DNA of 64,000 bases from Candidula unifasciata. Taxonomy: Eukaryota > Mollusca > Gastropoda > Stylommatophora > Geomitridae. Made by a program: the position numbers and the translations under genes. Positions 56,046-64,000 of this stretch are shown here, one piece after another. The notes beneath the pieces were generated by a model. That model made no database searches. It worked only from the letters and a program-made list of their open reading frames with translations, and was not told the DNA's origin. The stretch spans positions 238,012-302,011 of the forward strand of contig CAJHNH020000215.1 in assembly GCA_905116865.2 (NCBI GenBank), in the 5' to 3' direction. Within the stretch, counting starts at the first letter, position 1; every line of letters starts with the position of its first letter.

Positions 56046-56563
56046 AGAAGAAGAAGCCAATCGTTTGTGGAAAACCTGAATGTTAAGAGAAATGTATTAA
56101 CTCAGGAGGCTCTAGTGAATTATATGGCTACAGTTTGAAATCCCCGAGAACCTCTAACTTTAATTGTAAATGACATATATCCCTTAATCTTGATATCTTC
56201 TCTGTACGGCCATTATCATTATTCATTATGAGTACATGAACTTATTGACTGCACATCATGCATGCCGATAAGTGCTGTATTCTTCTCCTAAACATGTTTC
56301 TTGTGGTGTTTAAACTGATAGGCCCTGTTCTATATTGGTTGATGCAGCCAATGTACATGGTTCGTCGCGCCGCTAGGATTGCTATGATCAAAACATTAGA
56401 ATGATTTCACGTCACCATGAACACAGTTAGTTCACTTTACGCTCTTTTAAATAGTTGAGTTTTAAGAACTGATATTATAGCACTCGGGACATTTCCATTA
56501 TCTCTCCTGTTTCCCAAATTCAGCAGCTAGCGAAGAGTTCCAAATCTGATTGTACAAATAACA
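56045..56563. other. Intergenic, nothing recognised
   Basis: AT-rich flank before the hAT-like element. No supported feature. Confidence 0.45.
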
Positions 56564-57114
56564 GCCTGATTCAGGGTTGCCAGATAAAAAACCTCATTTT
56601 ATGCCAAACCATTGCCCAAAAAATGCCAGAAAATGCCAGATAAAGTGTAACATTGTACTTCACATCAAAAGCTCTAGATTGAATTCTTCACTGTCATCCT
56701 CACTGGAACAAGTGGGAGACACAGCGTAAACCTTTTCGGATGTAAAATCGTTAAGTGTTTTCTCAGATGGGATGAAATCTTTGCAACTCATATATAATGA
56801 TGTCACATTTCTTGTTCCGAAAATTACCAATGTCACCCTGCATTATTACTAAGGAAAATAACCTGCTAAACTGTGAATACTTTAGTCTTATGGAGTGGTC
56901 AGCCTGCTTTTCAATTTAAATTTCAGATGCTTTTAAGTCATCAGTCAAACGCAAACATAAGTAACAGGTTAGGGGTTTGTTGAAACAAATGAACCAAAAC
57001 AGCAGAAATACTTGACATCTTTCCATAATGCATTTAACAAAAGATTCAGCATAATTTCCGCTACAAATAAACAGATTTTGTCGTAACCAAACGGTCACAA
57101 CCCGGTATATATTC

Positions 57115-57340
57115 CTTACGTCCTTCTTACGACGTAATTTTTTGTTATTCGAAGCCCCACTCTGACTTTTGCCAGGGTCCGCAATATAGGCAGGCCATCA
57201 ATATGGCCAATTGTCTGAACGCGGTTTCTTGGACCTCTCCACGGTGATCCTCATCCGCATGGTGGCACTTTGTGTCATCGGGTGTTTATCGCTTGTGTGA
57301 TGTCCTGGTGGGGTAGAAAGTCAGTCAGTCAGTCACAACC
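57115..57340 (-). repeat. Dispersed repeat DR1, inner tandem copy 1
   Basis: TTGTTATTCGAAGCCCCACT, TTTGCCAGGGTCCGCAATAT, GGACCTCTCCACGGTGATCC and CAGTCAGTCAGTCACAACCC. Confidence 0.82.
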
Positions 57341-57354
57341 CGGTAGTAATATCT

Positions 57355-57580
57355 TTTTCGTCCTTATTAGGACAAATCTTTCGTTATTTTAAGCCCTACC
57401 CTGGCTTTTGCCAGGGGCCGCAATATGGGCAGGCCATACATATGGCCAATTGTCTGAAGGCGGTTTCTGGGACCTCTCCATGGCGATCCTCATCCGCATT
57501 GTGACATTTTGTGTCATCGGGTGTTTGTCGCTTGTGTGATGTCCTGGTGGGGTAGAAAGTCAGTCAGTCAGTCACAACCC
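57355..57580 (-). repeat. Dispersed repeat DR1, inner tandem copy 2
   Basis: Same order of blocks as copy 1 with about 10 percent difference. Both copies are bounded by CACAACCCGGT (near 57095, 57337 and 57574). Confidence 0.82.
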
Positions 57581-57889
57581 GGTTTTGCAAACAATTTATC
57601 GAGGGGAGGTTGTAGTCAGCTTTGGCCGGCTGCTACACCTCTTATTAATGTTCTAAATATATAAAAAGTTAGCGGATGTCCTAGAAACGCTAGTTGATAA
57701 ATACTTCTTCCTATAGTCCATGCTATGTAGCATTTTTGTGTAGTTTGACAAAGGCTGCCCGGCCAAACGTTACGTTATTTGTGTTGTTTTGTGCACGTTT
57801 TTCTGCTTCCCCATTTTGTTGAGATTTTTAGTCAAATTTCTCTGGAATTCTGTGTAGCATAGGAAGTCACGTCTACCCACAACCCTCTG

Positions 57890-58110
57890 TCTCGTGTACT
57901 TGCAATCAATGATGGCACAGATGATATTCCATGCCATAATTTTTAACTGTCCAAAATCTTCTCCTTCAAACTCCCTCTACCTCTCCACTAGCTTACCCAC
58001 TGTGACGATGCACTCTTGTTGTCTTCTTATGACATGACCTAAGAGTGTAGATTGTCTCCTTCTGATGTGGGCCATCAGTTCATCATCATGAATCAGTTTC
58101 TTTCAAGACA
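57890..58110 (-). mobile_element. LINE C-terminal scrap inside hAT-like element
   Basis: The minus strand gives RRRQSTLLGHVIRRQQECIV and a VTVGKL-type stretch, the C-terminal motif of a family C-like LINE, with a CATCATCATG end near 58080. Confidence 0.55.
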
Positions 58111-59063
58111 TCTGCATTAAGTGCAGGCGATATAATATTTTTTTTTTATTAGGCATGAACATTTAGATATATGCAACTGTATGTGCTCCAATGTACTCCT
58201 TGACCATGCGCTCTTATGATTTTACTTAGATGATCAATTGTGCGTACTGAACAATGGCAGGTCATGCCTACAGCAAGTTGTAAATCTGCTGCCTTTAACT
58301 TTATCATTACTTTGCCTAGGATAGGAGTCATTGTTGTAATAAGCTGTGACTGGCGTTTTGACAGAGTTTTCATCCTGTGTTTTTCGGATTGTTCATGATT
58401 TGATATGCTACTAATTTTTGGTGCAACAGTACACTGACACAGTTTACAATATGCTGCCTCTGATCCGTCTGAAGATCTTTGGAATCGTGGATATGTTTTC
58501 TTATAGTTACTATTATATTTGCGATGTCATAAGATGCTTTCCATTTTTTGGGATGACGTGGCCATTGGTAAAAGTAATATAATATCTATCATTGACAGAA
58601 CGAGGTCTATATCCTCTCTATTTTCTGTCCTCGAGTAGTTTCTGAACAGTCTGAATCACTTGTTATCAGTGGTGGGTTTTGGTTTTATATCCCGCATTTA
58701 TTCTAGTAGGTTAAGATAAATTATAGAGGGCTTTGGTTTATCGAAATCACGATCCGTTTAGAAAGACAATAAAAACAATAAGAAATGGCGCGTATCTCCG
58801 TTAGTCCGTACCAGGACATCACAACAAAGTCAAACTGAAAAAAAAGATGTTAACTGTAGATCTAAACTGCTTTTAGCAAATCTGCGTGTTTATAACGGAG
58901 GAACCATGAAGCCAATGTGAGCACATCTTGATAAGAAAAGCCAGGAAAACCCCAAATTTGCCAAAATATGCCAGTTCATTATCTTATGCCAGTTCAATTT
59001 CAAATATGCCAAATTTGTTGAATCTGGCATAAAAAATGCAAATATGGCAACCCTGGTCTGATT

Positions 59064-59374
59064 GCAAGTACGTCTTGACTTTCGTTTTTGTGAGACGTGT
59101 CTCATATATCCCCACTCTTTCGAACAGAAGTTACATATGTTTGTACAGCTTTTGTGATCTTCACTCACAGGTGAGTCCTTAGGAACATTTTTGTTTCAAA
59201 ATGGCCGCCCGCGGTTAGAATATGATCAGACTTGTCCTAGTCATAGACCAAGTGTTATTGTGTTGTAGAAACTCAGACATGTCCATGTTTTATTATCATA
59301 TATTATAAATTGCATGTTAATTTTAAAAGACTTTATCAAGTAAAACAATAGAAACACAGCTTTATTTAGTAGAC
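59064..59374 (+). promoter_or_regulatory. Probable promoter/5' leader of the 59.4-kb gene
   Basis: Short gap between the hAT-like terminus and the start codon. At 59201 a Met-Ala-Ala-Arg-Gly-stop mini-ORF sits in the GC-richest local sequence (AAAATGGCCGCCCGCGG), a possible uORF or initiator element. No TATA box evident. Confidence 0.3.
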
Positions 59375-60517
59375 ATGTCTCTAGGGTGTCTGGCCGAACT
59401 GGTGTCGGTTACCAGTGGAGCCGTGAGATCACTAAATAACAACAAAACCGACTCCAACATTACGTCAAACAAAGTAAACATTTTTACTGCTGGAAGCCCG
59501 TTTGAATCTCCAAGAAGTTTTCGGTCCATGTCTGATAAAAGTGGAAATTATAATGAAGTCGAATTGGAAAAAACCCAGCCCTCTACTAAAACACCATCTT
59601 GTGAAACTAGGGCTGAAACAGATGAAATCTGCAGTCCTAAGAATAAAGTGAACTTAGGCTTTAATACAGGAGGTGAATCAATCACACAAGTGATACAATG
59701 TACCGTGGTGGCCGTTTCTTCTGAAACACAGCATGCTGATATATGTGACAATGTTAATAAAAATGATAGGAAATTATCCATTTCAAAAACACGTGTGAGA
59801 GAAATACCTTCTCCCAGAGAACACAACCAAGATTCACCTCGTTCACAGGGTAGTGCTAATTCTTTTGGGTCAAAAATCTCAGGAGATCAACACACCCACG
59901 ACCACAATTCACCTCGTTCCCAGGGTATTGTTTATTCTGCTGTATCAAAAACCTTAGGAGATCAACACACCCACAACCGAGATTCACCTTGTTCACAGGG
60001 TAGTGTTAATTCTATTGGATCAAAAACCTTAGGAGATCAACGCACCCACAACCGAGATTCACCTTGTTCAAAGGGTAGTGTTAATTCTATTGGATCAAAA
60101 ACCTTAGGAGATCAACACACCCACAACCGAGAATCACCTTGTTCACAGGGTAGTGTTAATTTTATTGGATCAAAAACCTTAGGCCACCAAATTCAAACGG
60201 ATGTATTATTTCCAACAGTATCCAGTTCAACCGAAAAAGTTTTTGTTGAGCGCCATGAGCCATTTGCAAATGCTAAACATGTTAAAAGTAGCCAGATTTT
60301 CGTAAATAATCAGAATTATTTTAAAAAGTCAGGTAATTCCTTGAACTCATCAGGAGAGCAGCCTGAGATAATCGATGTTCATCAGCGAGTGGCCACTATC
60401 ACTTCTGGTCTATCTCAGTCTTCTGATGATTCGGCTGAAGACCTGCACAGTGGTGCACACACAAAGCAACCTAGATCAGGTCGTAACCATAGCAGTAACC
60501 ACAGCCAACCAGGCAAG
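59375..60517 (+). CDS. Exon 1 of unrecognised gene
   Basis: ATG at 59375 (MSLGCLAELVSVTSG...), 381 codons, then a strong donor AAG|GTAAGATGG at 60518. The frame stays open to 60721 only by chance; the intron part (Cys/Phe-rich) is unlike the exon. Upstream in-frame ATGs were not seen close by. Confidence 0.75.
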
Positions 60518-62301
60518 GTAAGATGGAATTATCTTCATTTTTGTCGTTGTGAACAATCGTTTTGTGTAATTTTTCAGTATAAGTTTGCCAGAGAGATTGC
60601 CAGACCTCTCTGTTATCAGTTTTCTTGTTGGCTTTGTTCTATTCCATCCTCTGTCCCCCAGGGACTGTCAGAATTTGTCTTTCCAGTGAGCCCTGGGCCA
60701 TCCAAAGGTCTGGTTCCCTAGTTCCTGGCTTCCAGTGAGCCCTGGGTCATCCAGAGGTCTGGTTCCCTAGTTCTTGGCTTCCAGTGAGCCCTGGGTCATC
60801 CAGAGGTCTGGTTCCCTAGTTCCTGGCTTCCAGTGAGCCCTGGGCCATCCAGAGGTCTGGTTCCCTAGTTCCTGGCTTCCAGTGAGCCCTGGGTCATCCA
60901 GAGGTCTGGTTCCCTAGTTCCTGGCTTCCAGTGAGCCCTGGGTCATCCAGAGGTCTAGTTCCCTAGTTCCTGGCTTCCAGTGGCTGCTGTGCTGGCTGAT
61001 TTATTCCCACTCTGCACACATGTTCAAACCATTGTAACTAATTTTTTTCCATGATGTAAGTTGTGTGTATGTAAGCTTTGCTGTTGTTCCAGTATATATT
61101 TTTTGTGGTACCTCTTCTTATTCTGCATCCTTCCTTAAAAGCGTGTTTGGTGTGTTGTGTTTTTGTTTACTGCTAGGCTATGATGTCTGCACTTTAGAGC
61201 CCCACACATCCACCTGTTACGATAAGCTTGTTGCAACTAGTGTTTCCACCCCCTCCCCCCCCCCCCCCTCAACACCTAGTGATGCCTTAAAACCCATAAT
61301 CTGATGCTGTCACTAAAAACTGTCATAGAGACATGCTGAGGAAATATAATTAACACATAGCTAGAATCATGCAGAAGATGGTATTATAGTATCAAGAACA
61401 ACCTGAAAGAAATAAAGACCAACTTATACTCCATCATGTATCAGGTCCTTTGCAGAACGTAGCTCTCATCAAAGTCTGCTTGAAAGAAACTCGGTCTCTC
61501 AACAGTTCTCCTGCCTCCGTGCTTTTGATTGTCAGCTTATACTATGTATTATAAAAAACTATTGCGTGATCCTTACATGTCTTCACTGAGGTTTTGGGAA
61601 GAAGAGAACAAAAGAGAAGATTGAATGGGGGAGAATTTGTCTTGTACATAGATTTATTCTACAGTCGAGTCCACTGAAGTCGAACTCGGATAAGTCGAAT
61701 TTCGGTTAAGTCGACATGACCAGCTTAGTCCCGGCAATTTTCTCTGTTGTGTGTGCTGTCTGGATAAGTAGAAATCCTGATAAGTGGAAGCATTTTCTTA
61801 GGTCCCTGCGACTTCTACTTATCCGGACTCGACTGTATAGTGTATGTGTGTATATATATATATGTGTGTGTAAGTTAGTTAGTCAGTGAGTCAGTCATTG
61901 AGACAGTCAGTCAGTTAGTTTGTTAGTGAGTGAGTTAGTTACTTCTTCTGCGTTCATCCGAAGATGTAATTGCGTTGTGTCCGTTTACAGCATGGCTGCG
62001 ATATTTGCATCTTTCAGCCAACACATCCGACTTCTGCGGGCATTTGTTGACCAGGTAAGCCTTCCCAGTGAGTGAGTTAGTTATACAAGCTTTCTACTTT
62101 TTCTTGTTTAAGAATGAACTGGGTCCTGGACTGAGACAGGGAGCTCTGAACAGAGGCAGTGTGGATCCCACCAAAGTCGGTCTATTTGATGATGTCTACA
62201 TTTCACATTTTGGTCTGACAGAGAAGCAGAGAGGGTTAAAGGAAGCTCTAGCCAAGAGGTCGGTAGATGTGCTGGAAAATATACATAATAGTTACAATTA
62301 A
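59375..62301 (+). CDS. Unrecognised gene encoding a protein with 25-residue tandem repeats
   Basis: Join 59375-60517, 62113-62301 (443 aa if these are the only exons). I do not recognise the family. Exon 1 is Ser/Thr/Asn-rich and probably disordered. Residues 153-272 are about five copies of a 25-residue repeat of the type DSPCSQGSVNSIGSKTLGDQ-HTHNR. Exon 2 (62 residues) looks folded: LRQGALNRGSVDPTKVGLFD, DVYISHFGLTEKQRGLKEAL, AKRSVDVL. No signal peptide or membrane segment. The splice is phase 0 on both sides (AAG|GTAAGA; GTTTAAG|AAT). Extra exons in the intron, or a later donor instead of the stop, cannot be excluded. An AATAAA at 62750 fits a terminal exon. Confidence 0.7.
59831..60190 (+). 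repeat. Coding 75-bp tandem repeat, about five copies
   Basis: Unit GATTCACCTTGTTCACAGGG then TAGTGTTAATTCTATTGGAT, CAAAAACCTTAGGAGATCAA and CACACCCACAACCGA. Copies 3-5 are nearly identical; copies 1-2 are more diverged but keep frame and length. Confidence 0.93.
60683..60985 (+). repeat. 49-bp tandem repeat, six copies, in intron
   Basis: Unit CCAGTGAGCCCTGGGTCATC then CAGAGGTCTGGTTCCCTAGT and TCCTGGCTT. Nearly identical copies starting 165 bp after the donor. Confidence 0.95.
60985..61660. other. Intron of the unrecognised gene, scraps only
   Basis: 61150-61240 is a scrap of the GCTAGGCTATGATGTCTG dispersed repeat. 61430-61540 resembles a LINE tail (compare 30790-30850). No exon seen. Confidence 0.4.
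61660..61837. mobile_element. pogo/Tigger-like MITE, 174 bp, TA target site
   Basis: Element 61662-61835 flanked by TA on both sides. Ends CAGTCGAGTCCACTGAAGTC and, on minus, CAGTCGAGTCCGGATAAGTA. Subterminal GGATAAGTCGAA and GGATAAGTAGAAAT motifs repeat. No coding capacity. Confidence 0.85.
62113..62301 (+). CDS. Exon 2 (probably last) of unrecognised gene
   Basis: Acceptor TTCTTGTTTAAG ends at 62112 after a pyrimidine tract. 62 codons, then TAA at 62299-62301. The conserved-looking core PTKVGLFDDVYISHFGLTEK argues that it is coding. The last dozen residues could be intron read-through if AGAG|GTCGGT near 62260 acts as a donor, but that site is weak. Confidence 0.72.
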   Translation, partial: NELGPGLRQGALNRGSVDPTKVGLFDDVYISHFGLTEKQRGLKEALAKRSVDVLENIHNSYN

Positions 62302-62868
62302 TTAATTATTTTAGTACCAGAATATTGTTACTATGCATAATAATTACAACTAATTAACTCGTTTAGTAATGGACTATTGTTACTACACCTTCCTCTACTC
62401 ACATGCATACATTTAAAAGTGATAATCTCTAACTGTTTTGCCTAGTGACCTAGAAAAAAAAACAATTCCAAGAACCAGTTTTTTTTTTTTTTTTTTGAAT
62501 TTAGGGTTTTACCTAAAAAATATTCCTTAAAAAAAAACAAACAGCCATTTTACACAAGAAAAAAGAAAAAATTCATAACAGTTCAGTTTTGGACATTAAC
62601 AAACAATAATAACACACTGATGAAATAGAGTAATCAGTAAAAGTGAATGCAGCAGAGAATTAACTGGGTTGGTTCATTTTTTTTACACTATACTCCATTT
62701 CTGGAGACCCCTGTGACTAACAGGAAATCAAGGTATTGTGATTTCTATAAATAAAACCAGTGAATCACAAGAAAACATCCACAGAGCTATTTTTAATAAC
62801 TATAGCCATTCATAGATCTATTAAACATCTTTATATGAGCAACCGGAATCCATGCTTTTCTCTCTTGA
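62302..62868 (+). other. Probable 3' UTR of the unrecognised gene
   Basis: AT-rich, no coding signal. ATAATTACAA repeats near 62283 and 62338. It ends near the polyadenylation hexamer at 62750. Confidence 0.4.
62750..62755 (+). terminator. Candidate polyadenylation signal
   Basis: AATAAA about 450 bp after the stop of the second exon. Confidence 0.35.
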
Positions 62869-62869
62869 T

Positions 62870-63075
62870 GTACCTCACTAGGACATCACACAAGTGATAA
62901 ACACCCGGTGACACAAAGTGCCACAGTGCGGATGATAATCACCCGTGAGAAGGTCCCAGAAACCCCTTTCAGCCGTTAGGCCATATTTATGGCCCGGCTA
63001 TATTCAGGGCCCCCGGCAAAAGCCAGGGTGAGGCTTCAGATAACAAAAAATTGCATCCCACAAAGGGACAACTAA
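62870..63075 (+). repeat. Dispersed repeat DR1 copy
   Basis: CACTAGGACATCACACAAGT, GATAAACACCCGGTGACACA, GGCCCCCGGCAAAAGCCAGG and TTGCATCCCACAAAGGGACA. Confidence 0.8.
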
Positions 63076-63079
63076 CTTA

Positions 63080-63710
63080 GTGAGAATTCTCATAAACAAG
63101 TCAATATAGCCATGATGATTAAGCGGCATTTATGTGAAAATGGCACATACCGAAAGTGGCAGTATTGGTGCTTCTCAGGAAAACTTTAAGTCTCAGCAAG
63201 CTGAAATAAAAATACTGTGGTGCAGGATGAGTTAAAGAAGCCACAATGGTAAAAAGAATTTACCCATCAGAGGAATGGGATGCGTGAATAAGATCAAATG
63301 TATACCATGTGTCATGGACTGAGAGTGTTAGGGAAGTAAACCAGGTACAATTGTGCATCAACTGTGATTTTATGGGACTAAAAAGTTAAGTCTATATGTC
63401 TTCAGCGCTTATTTCATAGTAATGAGACTTGATCAGCTTACTGGTACCAGGAGAAATGGCTAAATAGCTTCCATATGACATGCTGCAAAAAATATTTAGT
63501 ATTAGATGGCAAGACAAGATCACAATCCTTCAAGAAACAAGTGAACATTGTAAATTTATTAAAGGAATTTGATGCAAATAGTGAACACATTTTTTTAGCA
63601 ATGTTATGTGAAAGAATAAAATGTGAAAGAATAAATGTTAAAACTTTATAATGCCTGACAGCCTGGATCTACAAGAGGGGAAGAAAGAGAAAAATAGTTA
63701 GATTGGTTGA
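63080..63710. other. Intergenic, nothing recognised
   Basis: AT-rich. AAAGAATAAAATGTGAAAGA duplicates locally near 63612. No gene seen. Confidence 0.45.
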
Positions 63711-63711
63711 G

Positions 63712-63992
63712 CCCAGTGTGGGTTCCGGGGCTCTCTTATAAGGAAAACAAGAATAGACCCACTGGCTACTCAAAGTTGTAAGAGTTGACTAATTAGTGGC
63801 TTCTTTCCAAGTCGGAGTGCTTCTGCCTGAGAGGCAAGGAATCAGCAGTCTGCATACAGATGAGCCAGATCTGTAAAACAGATGCACACGCAACACTCAG
63901 GTTCTGCAACAGGACTACAGTCCAAAGGTGGATGAACAACCAGAACTTTCCACCAGAGTTTACAGCTGGTGAACACGAAGAAGAAAAAGAAT
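63712..63992 (+). repeat. Dispersed repeat DR2, near full copy
   Basis: CCCAGTGTGGGTTCCGGGGC, AAGAATAGACCCACTGGCTA, TCGGAGTGCTTCTGCCTGAG, CTGTAAAACAGATGCACACG and ACAGCTGGTGAACACGAAGA. The best full-length reference in the window together with 32330-32600. Confidence 0.75.
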
Positions 63993-64000
63993 AAGATGGT

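Larger units (their letters stand above)
56564..59063. mobile_element. hAT-like DNA transposon remnant, 2.48 kb
   Basis: Element 56572-59055. Termini CAGGGTTGCCAGATAAAAAA and, on minus, CAGGGTTGCCATATTTGCAT: 11 identical bases, then looser inverted similarity including TTTTATGCCA on both sides. The flanks are near-identical 8-bp repeats, GCCTGATT (56564-56571) and GTCTGATT (59056-59063). CAGGG ends plus an 8-bp duplication are typical of hAT. Both subterminal regions are rich in ATGCCA motifs. I recognise no transposase; the interior holds two DR1 copies and a LINE scrap. Confidence 0.75.

Noticed and set aside
55703..56060. Poly-Lys and poly-Ser ORFs
   Set aside because: GAA microsatellite read on either strand.
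60518..60721. Extension of the unrecognised gene's first exon to the stop at 60721
   Set aside because: A strong donor sits at 60518, composition changes sharply after it, and the tail runs into a 49-bp intronic repeat.

Overview
This is an animal nuclear-genome window, not bacterial. Its genes are split by phased GT-AG introns. The two recognisable genes are metazoan housekeeping genes, and most of the rest is repeat. tRNA-derived SINEs, many 5'-truncated LINE fragments, hAT-, pogo- and mariner-type remnants and a very high density of minisatellites fit an invertebrate. A lophotrochozoan, perhaps a mollusc, is my best guess, but nothing here fixes the taxon.

Layout. (1) 1-11.8 kb, plus strand: the last five coding exons of an AMP-activated protein kinase beta subunit (carbohydrate-binding module and C-terminal alpha/gamma-binding region). 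The 5' exons lie before the window. Its introns hold LINE fragments and two minisatellites. (2) 11.8-29.7 kb: a gene-poor interval of SINEs, LINE fragments and at least ten different tandem arrays. The largest is a 57-bp array at 20.84-22.59 kb that leaves several reading frames open and so mimics long proteins. (3) 29.7-50.9 kb, minus strand: a complete six-exon peroxiredoxin-5 gene (158 residues) with all junctions in phase. The first coding exon carries only four codons. Its introns hold a 388-bp foldback element with an 8-bp target-site duplication, a 21-bp array split by a 1.37-kb insertion, and many LINE/SINE pieces. (4) 51-56.5 kb: repeats, including a LINE 3' end that keeps an RNase H domain and a long GAA microsatellite. 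(5) 56.57-59.06 kb: a 2.48-kb hAT-like element ending about 300 bp before the start codon of the third gene. (6) 59.4-62.3 kb, plus strand: an unrecognised gene whose long first coding exon encodes five near-identical 25-residue repeats, followed by a second exon that ends the frame. (7) 62.3-64 kb: its probable 3' UTR and more dispersed repeats.

The two known genes work separately: AMPK beta is the scaffold and glycogen-sensing subunit of the cellular energy-sensing kinase, and PRDX5 is a thiol peroxidase. Their closeness gives no evidence of joint function. I found no convincing new multi-gene system. The items most worth a second look are the unrecognised repeat-protein gene, the PRDX5 isoform without visible targeting signals, the split 21-bp array, and the TIR elements with target-site duplications. 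Repeat boundaries were read by eye and are good to roughly 10-50 bases unless termini are described.
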